Source of the DNA: Dactylellina haptotyla
Lineage: Eukaryota; Ascomycota; Orbiliomycetes; Orbiliales; Orbiliaceae
Length of the DNA: 64,000 nt
Direction: 5' to 3'
Assembly: GCA_031310005.1 (NCBI GenBank)
Contig: CM062385.1
Coordinates: 1,116,001-1,180,000 of the forward strand
How positions within the stretch are numbered: the first letter of the stretch is position 1; each line of letters begins with the position of its first letter. Made by a program: the position numbers and the translations under genes. The notes beneath the pieces are model-generated. The model searched no databases, was not told where the DNA came from, and saw nothing but the letters and a program-made list of their open reading frames with translations. Positions 9,976 through 26,914 of the stretch are shown here, piece by piece.

Positions 9976-11625
9976 TTAGATAACCAACCAGTATGTACCG
10001 CCGATCAGTAAGCCGAGGCAGAGTGTCGTTAGGAAACCAGCTCCGACCTTATCACCCGTTGTGGCGGGTCTATTGGTTCTGCCACTCTGAATAGAGTTAC
10101 CGGTACCAGCGTTCGGATCGCCTGTGCTATTACCGCAGTCGCCAGCGGTACACGGTGGGCGGTAGTTTGGTGCTAGCAGGTTTTGGAAGATTTCAAGAGC
10201 GGACATCTGCTCGCCAACTCCAAAGTTTCCGTCCCATTTAGCAGAAACGTCGGGAGTCCATCTACCACCGCAAGTTTGCTTATTCGTACCGCCGATACAG
10301 TTTCCAGCAGCACCTGCGGCGGACTGCGCCATCCAGGCCATGATTTTTTCTCGAGTGAAGGCTGCAACTTGGGTGGTTACTCCCATCCATCGGGCCAAGT
10401 AGGCTTTGAAAGAACGCTGATCAACGTTACATTTACCGTATGGCTCGCATGCGACTTCGTACATGACCTTCTCGTCCTGAAAGTAAACCTTTTGGGCCTC
10501 AAGAATAGCACCTAGTTCATCGGCCCAGAAACCCGTACCGTTTGTCTTTGAAAGAGGTTAGTGACCAAGTTAGGTGTGGGAAGTCTGGGAGGTGAGGGTG
10601 GGGCAGTTTGGAACTTACGATGTTGTACATGAAGGCAGCACCAGCGAGGTAGATGCCACCGTTGTAAGTCCACTGGATGGGGTCCATACTGGTACAGTTA
10701 GTCGCGACCGTTGCACCGTCGTAGAATTTGTAGTCTTTGGAGATGAGGCCGACGGCATGAGACCACTTGTAGGATTTCTCAGCCCAGTCGGCATATGTTT
10801 GATTCCCGGTATATCTCGCTAGGCGTGCAGCCAAATGGAAAAAGCAGCCGTTCGAGATGGTATTCTTATAGTCGTAACCATTGTTGAAGGAGAAGATCTG
10901 CCATCTCAAACCACCGTTGCAGGTATCAGAGTCCCATCTGACGGCTTGGGAATTAAATACGGCTTGAGCTAGAGCAAGCCACTGCGGAGAGGAGCCGGGA
11001 GGATTTGGGAAGCCTCTTTCGGCCGCCATCATGGCTGCAATTCCCCAGAAAGCCTGATCGTCGTTACCCTAGAAACACGTTCGAAATAGTGTTAGCAAGA
11101 AAGAGGTAAGAGGGATCAAGCAAAGGAAACGATAGAGATTATGATATTGGAGAAGAGGACTGAAGCATACCAGCGATTGAGTTTGATTGGGAGGCATGAA
11201 AGCATTGTCAGTTCCGACTTGATGCAGCATGCCGTCGATGACTATCTGGTTGAATTGATCGTCACCGGTATAGTACCAATAGTCGATAAGGGCGCCAAAC
11301 ATGGCACCGCATTCCCACCAGTAGTAGGGCTGAGGCAGGTTGCCTTGGATCTGACCGGGTTCGTTTCCATGATAGTAGTCAACTAAGCCTTCAGCTGCGA
11401 TCTTTGCTGCGGCCTTGATCGAGCCTATAGAGTTTTCACAAGAATGTTTGCATCAATATGGGAACGCTGGGACTACACTACGGTGGGGAGGGGTTGGATG
11501 GGGAGGAGAAAATTACTCTCGTCGTTAACGTCTAGGCTTATCGCTTGTGAGAGACTGACAAGACCGGACAGGACGAGCGGGATCGCCGCCCATCTTGTGC
11601 CATTCTGGGTTGCAAATAATCTCAT
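9976..11625 (-). CDS. dfg5: GPI-anchored GH76 endo-mannanase-like cell-wall protein, Dfg5/Dcw1 type (460 aa)
   Basis: Member of the Dfg5/Dcw1 group of glycoside hydrolase family 76, thought to cross-link GPI-anchored glycoproteins into the cell wall by acting on the GPI mannose core. Exons (minus): 11625-11517, 11424-11171, 11068-10619 and 10545-9976; phases close. The N-terminus has a hydrophobic signal peptide ([16 protein letters not shown]) with mature start near ISLDVND. The consecutive catalytic aspartates are D124-D125 in GNDDQAFWG. Other family landmarks are [34 protein letters not shown] and [16 protein letters not shown]. Many cysteines and N-glycosylation sequons fit secretion. The C-terminus has a Gly/Ser/Asn-rich stem and a hydrophobic tail ([16 protein letters not shown]) for GPI attachment. 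Length is normal for the family. Confidence 0.93.
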
Positions 11626-12160
11626 GGTGGTAGATCAGGTCGCACGCTTGCGATTGAGCGACTGACGGGAGGGTTTGTTTATGCTGAGAAGCGAACGTGG
11701 GTTCTGCGTGTGCGCGCTGAGAGGCTCGTTCAGAACCTTGATATGCCACATTGTTAGTGCCATGCGCATGTGTCGACTACTTGTGATTTTGCGTGTGCGC
11801 GTATGTGGATGGAGGTACACATATCAAACAAGGGGGTGGGCAAGAAGAGTGAATGATGGGGATGGGGAAACGGTGAAGCAAATGTAACAAGGCAAGCTGC
11901 CTCGCTGGTGTTTCGTTTGCGCTTCCAGGCGGCGACGGATAGCTTACATGTGCCTACGAATTTAGGAACTCAAAGGAGCAAGAATGAGAGATTGGGTGAA
12001 AATAGAATAAAAAATTCTCAAAAAAAAAGCGGATCTCAGCACGCTAGAATCGGGCGCGTGTAGTGCTATTGAGCTAACGAGTGTTGGAGTGGGCAGCGCA
12101 GGAGCCCCGGAAGGAAGCCGTCGGGTGAGGCTCCAGAGAGGGGGGATATGGGAGGAGGAA

Positions 12161-12184
12161 GACGACGACGACGACGACGACGAT
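12161..12184. repeat. (GAC)n microsatellite
   Basis: Seven GAC units followed by GAT, in the dfg5/snc1 intergenic region. No coding frame through it is credible. Confidence 0.9.
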
Positions 12185-12721
12185 GAGCAAAGGTCCGGTG
12201 GTTGCTGTATGTGGTGTACGTAGTGATGTTGGAGGTGAGGTTGATGATAATTTGACGCGGGAGCAAGATGCGGGTGGAGGTTGTTCCCCTTTCGTGAGAC
12301 AGGGGGTTCCGGCCAATGGGCACGCCGGCAGCCGCTAGCATTCAAAACGGGCAAATCCAAATGCAATCACAAGGAACCTACCATTTTCCTTCCTGGCGCT
12401 CTTGCACTCGAACACATTATATTACTGCTGCTGATGGGAGGCGACGGGTGCGAGCTGCTGCCCTTGGCTGAGGCCAAGGGAGCGGCGCGCCAGGGTTTAC
12501 GTATGTCACTGATTGCGCGGTGGGTGTTATTTCGTCAATGCAAATCTTAAACGAGGCGCGGAGGAGGAGGAGACCAAGTGCCTAGCTAGCTAACTAGCGG
12601 GCCAAGAGGTGATGGGATCAATTGACGGTTGACTTTGTGATGTGTCGACGGTGCGTTTCAGGTCAACCGTCGTCCGGATGAAGACGCGGAAACGCAGGAC
12701 GGCCAGCGTATACGGCTTTCT

Positions 12722-12748
12722 CAGGTTTCTCAGGTTTCTCAGGTTTCT
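12722..12748. repeat. Three tandem copies of CAGGTTTCT
   Basis: Three perfect 9-bp copies in the dfg5/snc1 intergenic region. The unit resembles a splice donor context (CAG/GT) but there is no evidence for a transcript here. Confidence 0.85.
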
Positions 12749-13492
12749 CTCGTGCGGGATCAACAGGGTGTTTCGAACGAGGGCAGCTGGCACGGTTCTG
12801 CGGCCGGAGACGTCGCATTTTGAGCGAGCGGAAATGATTGTGGGCGGAGGGCAGGGAAGCTTAAAATAGCATGCGGAGGCAAGCTTACGCAGGCGGGCGT
12901 GCGCAACCGTGTTGTTGCGTTGTTGCTGCTGCTCTGCTCGCTTGCACCAGCTCCAAACCGGCGCGGGCGAGGACAGGATGGCGACGATGTGGTTTCTTCG
13001 CGCGCGGGCTATCGATATCGGGAAGCGGTTCCTCGATGGACCGGCGACAAGAGGCAGCTCGGTGCGGATTGCGGGCACGTATCGAGATAGATCCTGCCTG
13101 TGCCTCCCTTGTTCTCCCGCTGGCGTTCGAGGCCAGCGTCGTCCGGCTCGTCCAGCTCGCCATTCCAGCGACGACGATGCCCGTTCAGGCCGGTTCAGCA
13201 GCAGCACCAGCAGCAGCAACCGCCCCAAACGGTAGTGCCGTGCTGTGGTGGGTGAGAGCAGCCCGTCAGCTTAGTTACGTTGGTTGCCATGCTGAGCACC
13301 AGCACCAGCACCAGCAGAGCAGGCACAGCAGGCAAAAAACAGGCCCCGGCGAGTGCGGTGAGCTGCGGCCTGGGCTGGCCTTCCCCGTCTGGCCTCCTCT
13401 TCCCTTCCTTTTCTCCCCTTCCCTCCCCTTCCCTCCCTCCTCCTCCTTTCCTCTCCTCCTCTTCCCATCTCCGTCTCCATCTCCACCCGTCC

Positions 13493-13516
13493 CAACTCAA
13501 CTCAACTCAACTCAAC
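13493..13516. repeat. (CAACT)n tandem repeat in the snc1 leader region
   Basis: Nearly five copies of CAACT between the CT-rich run and the snc1 ATG, probably in the promoter or 5' leader. A second short GCACC-type repeat follows at about 13540-13570. Confidence 0.85.
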
Positions 13517-13747
13517 CAGAATAACCTCAACCGCACGCTCGCACCGCACCGCACCGCACAGCACCGCACCGTCCCCGTCTACCGCCAGCGGAACCTCACC
13601 TGCTCGCCTGCTCAGCTCTACCCGCAACACTTCCCTCCGCGCAGCTGCCACAGCTCAGTCCGACCGACCGACCTGCGCCGATAGCTCTGCTTCTCCTCTC
13701 AGCCTCATCATCATCATCATCACCACCATCACCAGACATCACCCAAT

Positions 13748-14638
13748 ATGTCGGAACAGCCATACGACCCATACATCCCGAGCAACAATGCTCCGCAGCA
13801 GCCACAGGGCAACGGCCAGAGCAGAACAGCTCAGATCCAAGCTGTAAGTCCGCCTGTCTCCTCCTTCCCTTCCCTTCCCCCGTCATCTCAGCCCTACCTC
13901 CCTCCCCAAAAATAGAATGAAAAATAAAATAAGCGTAAACCAAACCTCCTCCTCCTCCTCCTTGACTGGGCTCTCGATCTATGATCGCTAGCACTGAATA
14001 TTGCATTTGATCTGGCCTTCATTTGCATTCCGCCGGGGTTTCCAATACACCCGTCTGCCTGCGGAATCAATGGCATCCGCAAATTTGTTGCATCTAAATA
14101 TACGCATCCATCTCCCCCCTTCTCGGATCCATCGGAGGTTCAGCTGTTGGCACCGGCCCAGCTTCGAAGCTTCTCTAATTCGAGCTCCGTCTCCATCCTG
14201 ATCCGCCGGCCCTCTTCCGCCACCGTCCACTCGACGGGAGAGGGCCGCCTCACCCGCCCGTTTTGCCCCGTCGCCCAACACATGTATGCTGACATCACCA
14301 TGATGCGTCCGCCTCAATAGCAAATCGACGACACTATTGGTATTATGAGAGACAACATCAACAAGACAACAGAAAGAGGACAGAACTTGAATCAACTGCA
14401 AAACAAAACAAGTATGTACCACCAACCAAACATTCCCCCGTCCCGTCCTTCATCGGCCGGATCACTAACATCTACCCTAGATGATTTGGCCGACTCCGCA
14501 CAGGGTTTCAGGCGCGGCGCCAACAGGGTACGAAAGCAGATGTGGTGGAAAGACATGAAGATGAGACTGTGCCTTGTCCTGGGCGTAATCATCCTCATCG
14601 CCATCATCGTCATCCCGATCGTTGTCACAAAGACTTAA
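13748..14638 (+). CDS. snc1: Synaptobrevin-type v-SNARE (Snc1/SynA homologue, 114 aa)
   Basis: Exocytic R-SNARE on secretory and endocytic-recycling vesicles; pairs with plasma-membrane Sso/Sec9-type SNAREs for fusion. Exons: 13748-13843, 14321-14411 and 14481-14638, closing at 114 residues. A Pro/Gln/Asn-rich N-terminus (residues 1-32) precedes the SNARE motif, which starts at QIDDTIGIM; the zero-layer Arg is R51 in TTERGQNL. The juxtamembrane signature [21 protein letters not shown] is nearly identical to the family pattern, followed by a single C-terminal membrane anchor ([20 protein letters not shown]) and four residues. Tail-anchored, so no signal peptide. The first intron is 477 nt, far longer than others in the window, and separates the variable head from the SNARE motif exactly at a phase-0 junction. 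Confidence 0.95.
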
Positions 14639-19007
<4,369 letters not shown>

Positions 19008-19954
19008 GCAAGGCGATTGTCCATCCCGAACACACTGATTTACAAAACCCAAAACCAAAAGTTAATTGTTTATATGCTTCCTCCGAATTTTCATTTCCGG
19101 CATACCTCGAAAAACAAAAATAATGTTACTTCTATACTCAAAAGGAAAGCGTGCACGTATATATTATAGATCTTGTTTATTGGTGAAACCATCTTTGCAG
19201 GCAAGTTGGAAAGAGATGTTGTTTCCGATTGTTACAGATGTATTATATCATATTATTCTGGATAGGGGTTTAAATCGTTTTTCTTTGGTTGTATGATTCG
19301 GATTGACGTCCAAAAAGTGGAGACAAAATGCAATACAAAAGTTCTGTGATTGAAGATGAAAACCTCGCGCATCCACTGCCATACTCTCTTAGCCAATCAG
19401 ACGCCTATTTGGATTCGGCTGTGACATCACAAGAATCAAGTGCCAAGGCAAGCTTTCGTCCGTTTGACTTGCCTCGCTGCACCGTTCGTCCTTCGAAACC
19501 ATGCACCATCCAATTGATTCCCGCATGATGCGTGATGCACCTGCCTCAGCAGACGCTTCAGCAAGGAACCCATGAGTCCGATCTGGCTTTTTCCCGATCC
19601 GCTGGGGGCACAAACTATTCGAAATTTACAGCTTTGGATCTCAGACACAGAGCCAACCGATTGGATCGAAGCATCGAAGAGGATAATAATCTCCGACCGA
19701 GGGACCAAGCGCCACAGTTGCACAGCGCCATCCCCGGACTCCAACGGGTGCTTTTGGCACATCACGTAGAGAGATAATCTGAACCGCCCTCTGTTGTACA
19801 AAAGGCATTGGATGGGATATCCACATCCGCTTCCTGGCCTGGCCCGGCGTTTTTTCTTCTTCTGAACGAGGTATCACATCATCCCCACTCGAGCTCGCTC
19901 TCCTGCGGTTCAAGCCAGGCAGACGGGTGTTCTGCAGTCAGAGCATTCAAAAGA
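19008..19954. other. Intergenic region, arg5,6 3' region and MFS promoter
   Basis: AT-rich first half (3' region of arg5,6), then more balanced sequence before the transporter. No gene supported. The transporter frame is open back to 19808 but only from a TTG; the first in-frame ATG is at 19955. Confidence 0.5.
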
Positions 19955-22128
19955 ATGTCACACCAGCCAGATTCAGATCCGGTGGTCTCGTCCTCCCCCG
20001 CCTCGACCAATGGCAGAGCCCCCAATCGTAATCGTACCAATTCCACCCGTGGTAACCGCAGTCGCAGCCGACCGAATTACAATTCAAACGATGTAAGCCA
20101 TGGGCATGCTCATGCTCTCGCCAGTCGAAAACTCCACCATCCCGGAGTTGCTTTGGACGCCTTCAGACGCCATTCTCTCCACTGCTACCAGAGTTTCCCC
20201 TCTCATCTCCGCCCACCAACAAATTCTGGCCGGCCACTGACTCCCAATCCGACCCCTCTACGGAGTTCCTCGCGCCCGCCCATAAACCCCAGCAGCTCTG
20301 GTGCATCAAATGCAGCTGCTTCCGCCTCGGACGACAGTATTCGCATCCCGAGGAGATTCTCGAGATCCGGCCGACAAAGAATGGCGTCTCCCACGCCCAT
20401 TCCAACCAGGAAACTCTTGGTGCTTGCCTTGATTGCTCTCGCCGAGCAGACTGCGTTTAATAGTATAAGCCCTTATCTTCCAGAAATGGTGGGCCAGTTT
20501 CCAGGAGTTGAGCCTGGAAATGTCGGTGTGAGTGTTGGGATGATTGCTAGTGCTTTCGCTCTGGCACAATTTGTAAGTGAGTATACAGAGCCAGACCTAT
20601 CCCGCCCTTTCTTCCTAAACCCTTTGCAGCCTCGAAAGAAGAGGGAGAAATAACGGTCCACTAACCAAGCAAACTCGGAAACAGCAAATTTCTTCTGGGG
20701 TCATCTCAGCGACAGGATAGGTAGAAAGCCTGTCATCTTATGCGGCACCATTCTCACTGCTGGCGCTTTCGTACTTTGGGGGTTTACATCAACGTTATGG
20801 GAGGCGATCTTGGTTCAAGCCCTCATGGGCATGGTAAACGGAAACCAAGGAGTGGTTTCCACGGTATTGGGAGAGATCACTGACCGATCGAACCAATCTG
20901 CAGCGTTCGCCTACTTACCCGTTGTCTATGGCATCGGGGCTATCCTAGGACCCATTGTGGGTGGATTGCTCTCGTCTTCGAAGGAGTCGCGATTCGAGCT
21001 TGTTCAGCGATATCCGTATTGTCTCCCTAACATAGCTTCTGCGATTCTGTTAGCCCTAGATTTCACACTTTGCATCTTCTTCCTTGACGAAAGTCTTGCC
21101 GAAGCAAGAGAACTGCCGCCACTTGGCGAGAGGATCCAGAATTTGTTTTCGTGGTTATGGCAGTTCACGAGCGCTGTCAAACCGACGTATCTTACGAGTA
21201 GGAAGCATAATAGTAGGCACCTCGCCGGGGAGTTTCCATCGGATTCGCCAACGCAGCCACTACTCGGGAACAACAGTGCAAACCGCGATGAACAGGAGAC
21301 CGGATACTCAGACGACAACGATTACCCCAGCTTATTCGCCTCGTCTAAGCCTGTTCCATGGAATGAGATCCTTACCCCTTCGACCATAGTCTTATTAGCG
21401 ACTTATTTCATATTCAACCTTGCCATGGTTGGGTACAATTCGCTATACCCGATCTTTGTATCATCACCTCCGCCAATTGGGCGCGCGACGCCGGTCAAAG
21501 AAATCGGCCTTTCGTTGGCCTTTGCTGGAGTTGTTACCATATTCTTCCAGGTCCTCTTCTTTGCAAGACTGCAGTACAAAGCCGGGAATGAGTTTAGCTT
21601 CAAAGCCGCGTTAGGGTTATTCGCCTTGACATTTTTTGCCATGCCGCTCATTGGCTACGAAGATAATATCGGGAAGGTGTGGTTATGGGTGGAACTGGCG
21701 GTTGTTCTAACTTTCAAAGTAGTATCTTCGATAACTGCTCTAACGTGTGCGATGATTCTGGTAAGCCTTATATATATTACATATTTCGAGAAGTTATCGA
21801 CTGGATCAGCTAACAGGGCATCTAGATCACAAACTGTGCTCCAAACACGTCTCAGCTGGGGTCCATTAACGGACTAGCACAAACGCTCTCTGCGGCGGGG
21901 CGCGCATTTGGTCCCTTCGCCTCGGGTGGTTTATTCACATTGGGAACAAGGCATCACAACGGGGAGTGGATACCCTGGGGTATCTTTGGTGGTATAGCAA
22001 TTTTCGGGTTTATAGTTAGCTTGGGCATTAGACAACAGCAGGAGAACCTCAAAGCGACAGAGGTGGATAGCACTGGCCAGCCCGTGATACAACGTGATGT
22101 TGAACCGGGGAACCGGGGGCGCCGCTAG
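19955..22128 (+). CDS. Major facilitator superfamily transporter, drug/H+ antiporter-like (666 aa)
   Basis: Twelve-helix MFS carrier, probably in the plasma or vacuolar membrane. Exons 19955-20576, 20685-21760 and 21826-22128. A hydrophilic Ser/Arg-rich N-terminus of about 145 residues precedes TM1 (KLLVLALIALAEQTAFNSI). The MFS motif A is GHLSDRIGRKPV, right after the first intron, and the TM5 antiporter-type segment is YGIGAILGPIVGG. A long acidic cytoplasmic loop with a di-acidic stretch separates TM6 and TM7. It resembles the fungal group that includes yeast YCR023C and plant zinc-induced-facilitator-like carriers, as far as I can recall; substrate unknown. A GTAAGC at 20093 inside the N-terminal region could be an extra donor, but I could not find an acceptor that restores the frame, so the exon is kept continuous. 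Confidence 0.88.
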
Positions 22129-22635
22129 TTTCGCAGACAATTGAGCATAATAGCGGAACTGTTTTTGTGTTCTCTTTTTTTGTATTATTACTAAGTTTAA
22201 GCCCTCAAGCTTGCAATTACCTACTTGACCATTTGAATATCGCAGCAACGAGTTCTATGCTTAGCCAACGCAACCGTCGTGATTGGATCCACAGACGTTT
22301 ATATTTGAATATATGAACCGGCTTTGGTCATAGCAACACGGGAACGACCACAAAAGCAACACGTTTGAGACGATGGTAAACTCCCCCAAAAACCAAGCTC
22401 TGTCAAAATAGTCAAATCAGTGTCTATAATATATACGTTGATGGTCGGGTATGCAAGTGTACGTGTCAGGCCAGGGGAAAGAGAGAGGCCACCCCGTTGT
22501 ATTCTATCTTGCTCACGCAATCAATCAATCACATCGTATTTCCTCATTCATCCATCGCCATCTTCAATCAGCCCTTTCCATTTAACACGATATCAATCCA
22601 CGCCTTCCCTCCTACCTTCTCCTCATTTCTCCAAA
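22129..22635. other. Intergenic region, MFS 3' and promoter of the KEN-box protein gene
   Basis: T-rich 3' region, then a leader that becomes CT-rich just before 22636. An in-frame ATG at 22441 exists, but the 65 codons that follow look like translated leader. Confidence 0.5.
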
Positions 22636-25600
22636 ATGTTTATCTCCCATCCAAGAGACAGCCGTAGAGGTGGCAGGAGGTCGTTATCCGACTTGCAAGG
22701 AAGAAGTCACAGCGAGGCTCGAGCACACTCTGCACCAGCTCCCAGTCGAACCATTTCGCTTGGTTCACACCATCGGGCCGTATCGCGGTCTCCTTTGTTG
22801 GAATTCCCATCAACGTTGGATGCTCTTCAGCGACACACCTCAGCCCTCAGACCTATATCGCAACTCGGGTCTGTCATCGCAGCATCTCAACAAAAAGTAC
22901 CAGATCGGCCCAAGAGCCGCACACAAACTAAAGGCCCTTTAGCAGTTATTGGGGTTACGAATCCGCAAACGGAATCCCCCAAGGAGCCTACCCCCGAAAA
23001 GTTGAAAGAAAATGTTGCTCCAGTCACCCATTATTCGCTACCTCTGCCTAGTTCAGTGAACTTGCCTGAAACTGAAAATTTCGATAATTTTAACTTGGCC
23101 AGGCTACCTAATGACCGAGCTTCGGTCGACATGGAATCTATCCTTCCAAAACTTGCACCGGGATGCGCATTTCACCACCGTCCCACAATGCTTGATTCCA
23201 GCCGTCAAGAGGATTTTCGTTATAGCTTGCAGTCAGCTTACGGTTCCCAACCCGGGCCCAGTTTGAGCCCACAGTTCTACAACGTTCTCGAGGAGGCATT
23301 TGATGCAAGATATACTGTTACCTTTGACATTTTCTATAATGCACGGCGTTTCTTCGATGAGGCTTCTGGAACAATTATTGGTGCCGTTTCAGATACATCA
23401 ACTATCGGCTCTGGAATAAATCGTGGTAAATCAATATACGGATCAATATACCTACCAGTATCGGAACCGAATACAAGTCGGGTGGTTCCACCAAATACAC
23501 CGAGTATGAAGGATCCTCGTATCCCAGATTTTCGGCAAGAAGTGGCCCAACTATATAAATTGCGTGAGGAATCCCAAGACCGAGTTCCAAAAGGAAGGCT
23601 ATCATACAGTCTCCGGCCACCAACGGATCGTCATAAGGTACGAGCATCCGTAGTTCCATCGCGGCGCCTGCATTCCATCCCAGCAACTGGATCTAGCCTT
23701 TCTCAACTCCCCTTTCCTCGACATATGGCTGGGCAAAGGCAGACTCAGACCACTAACCCACGATACCAGCACTCACTTTTTCGAGTCAGCCCCCCACGCA
23801 ACCCACATTCCGCTATCCGCAAGAAAAGTCCTACTTTGCAGCCAAATGCCGTGATGGCTTGGTGGAAGGAGCGCGAGCGAGATTCTATAGCACCCAAGAA
23901 AACTAAGCAAGACGCTAAGGGTCTCGAGGATACATTTACCCTCCAAAATTCTACTAAATACACAAACTCGATTCCGGACATCAATTCTCATAGGAGGGAA
24001 AAGGATAAGAGACGAAATCCAATTCGACGTCTTTCTTCTATTTTCGGAATACACCAGTCGGATGAAAAGGATTTAAGATCGATTGCATTAGTGAATGGAT
24101 CTCAAAAAAGTTTACATTCTCTCCCTTCCCAAGTCTTCCTTCCGGAATACCAGCATGGAATGCCATCATTCATTACTACTAATATTGTTAAGAATAGTAA
24201 GTTTGCCCTTTCTACAAAGAGACAATTCTTCTATTTACAGATTTGATTGATATAACTCGTCATAAAGATGTGGGATCCCAAGCAGACACCGGGTCTCTAG
24301 ATGTTGCTAAGACCCGCCGCCAAACTTCTACTTCTTCTTCAGTAGTAAAGGAGAGGATATCCTCTTTCGAGACACCTCGCCCCGCGCAGTTTGATAAGAG
24401 ATACCAAACATCTCCATCTTATCAAATGCTTAATATGATCCAGCTTGTCCGCGGAAGCTCTCTAAAGGAAGTTTTCGAAAGGGACGATCGCAAAGATGCT
24501 ACTAGATTCGATCAGAAAAAATACAACCTTGATGATGAGAGCCCAGCAAATGATCTATCAAAGGATTCCAATGACGAAGCGGTGTCTCCAGACGCAGGAA
24601 GCCATCGAACAAATCACATCACCTCATCCATTTCACTTGCCAATTTCGCAGCGGCAATTGAGGCGTCTGATTCAAAGTTACCATTCGACCGGAATATCAG
24701 AGAGAATTCTGCTTGTTCTGTACTTCCTGATCTAGGAATTCACGATGCTCAGGTAGAACTCACAAAAAATGCATTTGAGAGAGCAGAAGTTGACCGCATG
24801 ATTTTCTATTATAGATTTCTATCAGTACACCTGACTTTTCCGTATGCTCCGAACCACTCCGAATTCTGTAATTTGCTGACTCACTAATCTTCCACTGTCT
24901 TCTATACTACTGGCGAAGGACCCATACATCGTGACAAGCACACCACCCCAGAACAGCAGGCCAACCTCACCGATTATCCTATCAGCAGATATTTCAATAT
25001 TTGAAGATGATTTCCCGGCCAGATTAAATCCTAATTCCAATGATTATTTCACAAAGGTTAGCGTTTCTTTATCCATTTCTTAAAGCCGTGGTTTCCCCTT
25101 CAGTTCTACTAATGCTACTATGCCTTGACCTCGCTCTAGTCAAATCATCCTGTATCGCCTCCTGTCGAACCAGAAGTAATGATGTGTATCAGCAGCAATA
25201 TCGTTAGCCCAATAATTCCAGAGCAAACCCCACCCAGTGCGAGGCCAAAAGCTTGCTCTCCTATAAATTTAACGGTTTCGGATGAAAACAAAGAAAATAT
25301 CGTTCCAAAACCAAACTTTCAAGACTCTCGCCAGTCTTCAGCAAACTCCCATGTATCAAGCTTGAACCAAATAAGGACAGAGGCAAACCGATTGCATATC
25401 GAGACTAGAAGGGGGGGGAATATTCACGAAGAATCCGTGACGCCCCGGGAAGGTTGGCGCAGCCGGTCCCTCCGTCTAGTGAGATCAACTTTTGGTTCTT
25501 TTAGAATCAGAAGAAACCGGACCCCGGTCAAGCAGGATATAGATCGAGCGAAAAGAAGACCTTCGGTTTTAGATTTTTTTAGGTTCTCAAGTAACGGTGG

Positions 25601-26081
25601 CCTTAAGAATCCCCCAGCACCGACCGTAAGTACATCGTTCCGAGTCCTCCCAGCGGTTGGCCCGCCTTCAACTGATCCAGAGGGACTCGAAACGAAGACC
25701 AAGTCGATTTTAAGCACGCGAATGGGGCGCAAAAAGAAGCCAATTCTAACTGTCCCAAAGTGCCCAAAAATCAACCGATCTCGCGGAAATATTTCGGGAC
25801 TTTTTGATTTTGGTAGGTCTTCAAGGAATCCCTCTTTTATTGTTCACAGCGAACCACACTCTGCAGCATCGGCCAGGAATAGGAAAGGGGTTTCTCAAAA
25901 TTCATTTAGAATCCCTCGTCGTCTAAGCCTGAACCTTTCATCGTTTTTACAAGGGGGAGAAATTCCTACCCCGTATCAAAATTCGCAAGTATCAGAGTGT
26001 GAGAGAATTTCCGTTAGTAGCAACCGACCTATGTCGCCCCCGCCTCAGCTTGAGTTACAGTTGTCGCATTCTGCACTCTAA
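22636..26081 (+). CDS. Large disordered Ser/Arg-rich protein with two KEN boxes (1074 aa), unknown function
   Basis: Not recognised. Exons 22636-24196, 24241-24824, 24919-25056 and 25140-26081 close at 1074 residues; the second intron (GTACAC donor, GCGAAG acceptor) is the least certain. The protein is basic, rich in Ser, Pro and Arg, and without membrane helices or an enzyme fold. Two sequences match the APC/C degron form KENxxP: KENVAP at residue 124 and KENIVP at residue 812. Clusters such as RRSLSDLQGRS, RRLSSIFG, RRPSVLDFFRFSS and RRLSLNLSSFL look like basophilic-kinase or 14-3-3 sites, and the repeated pattern of R-R-x-S followed by hydrophobics through the C-terminal half is notable. 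Nuclear location and cell-cycle control are inference. ATG 22636 is chosen over the in-frame ATG 22441 because the CT-rich stretch just before it looks like leader. Confidence 0.75.
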
Positions 26082-26914
26082 TAGATATGGAGGCTGTGGC
26101 TTTACAATCAGTACACACTGGCATTCATTGACGTTTCCCCGTTTTTATATCAGCGGGCTTCTACAAGGATGTCTAAGATGAAGAAGCTATGGAGGATTGG
26201 GCACAAAATAGAAAGCGGGGCATCTTGTATTCTTCATCCAAGTTTCCATGGGAAGTTTTTCTTATCAGCTTTAAAAATGACTTGACCTACTATAGCCGGA
26301 ACATTGCCTGTGCGGGCATACAGATGCCTTGGCTTGAGAAGTAATAGAATACGACCAATATAGCTTAGGCTCCTTAAAAGGTTGTTGGCCAGACTTTGTT
26401 ACGTTGATCAGCAAATATGTGACGTCTAGGGGTTTACTGAAAACAACTAGAAAAATACCTGCAGGGACAGGTACAAGAGATAAGGTCTGATTCGAATATA
26501 AGCACGTAACTTCATGGCTTCTCGAAGGGTTTACATTTTCAAAGAAGTCACGATATAAATAAAACAGGTGGTAGAACCGTCCATATCACCAGGATGCATA
26601 TCTGCTGGAGGCTGGAATATTGTATTCATCTATCCTCTGATCCAACCAAGCCTTGTCGTGAGGGACATATCAATTATCCTCCAATAGAGAGGAAGGAGAA
26701 AAGGGTTATATATAAACACGAAGTGGAGGGAAACCAAGATGATAAAGTACCTATAACACAGGACTTGGGAAAAAATAAATATGAGACAACACCATGGCCG
26801 ACATTAATATAAAAGCGAGACGATGAAAGACATCATGGACTGAGAGGTATGAGGTAGAGGTGTAAAAGGTTCGATGTAACGAAAATAATATGAAGGACAA
26901 CGAAAATCCAAAGT
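26082..26914. other. Convergent intergenic region
   Basis: 3' regions of the KEN-box protein gene and eL14. AT-rich with no protein-like frames; TATA-like strings near 26706-26712 have no downstream gene on the plus strand. Confidence 0.5.

Larger units (their letters stand above)
11626..13747. other. Long divergent intergenic region between dfg5 and snc1
   Basis: About 2.1 kb between divergently transcribed secretory-pathway genes. It contains a (GAC)7 tract, a 9-bp triplicate, CAG/CAC-rich strings, long CT-rich runs at 13380-13500 and (CAACT)n just before snc1. The CT-rich part is probably the snc1 core promoter and leader. Frames on both strands here reflect these repeats and are not believable proteins. 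Confidence 0.6.

Noticed and set aside
12050-12200. CRISPR-like or satellite array
   Set aside because: Only a trinucleotide microsatellite is present; there are no spaced direct repeats, and CRISPR is not expected in a fungus.
12590-13524. Long overlapping frames on both strands upstream of snc1
   Set aside because: They translate CAG/CAC and CT-rich repeats into poly-residue strings, overlap each other on opposite strands and have no homologue-like motif.
22441-22635. In-frame upstream ATG for the KEN-box protein gene
   Set aside because: The extra 65 codons read CT-rich leader DNA (Ser/Pro/His strings) and the sequence changes character at 22636.
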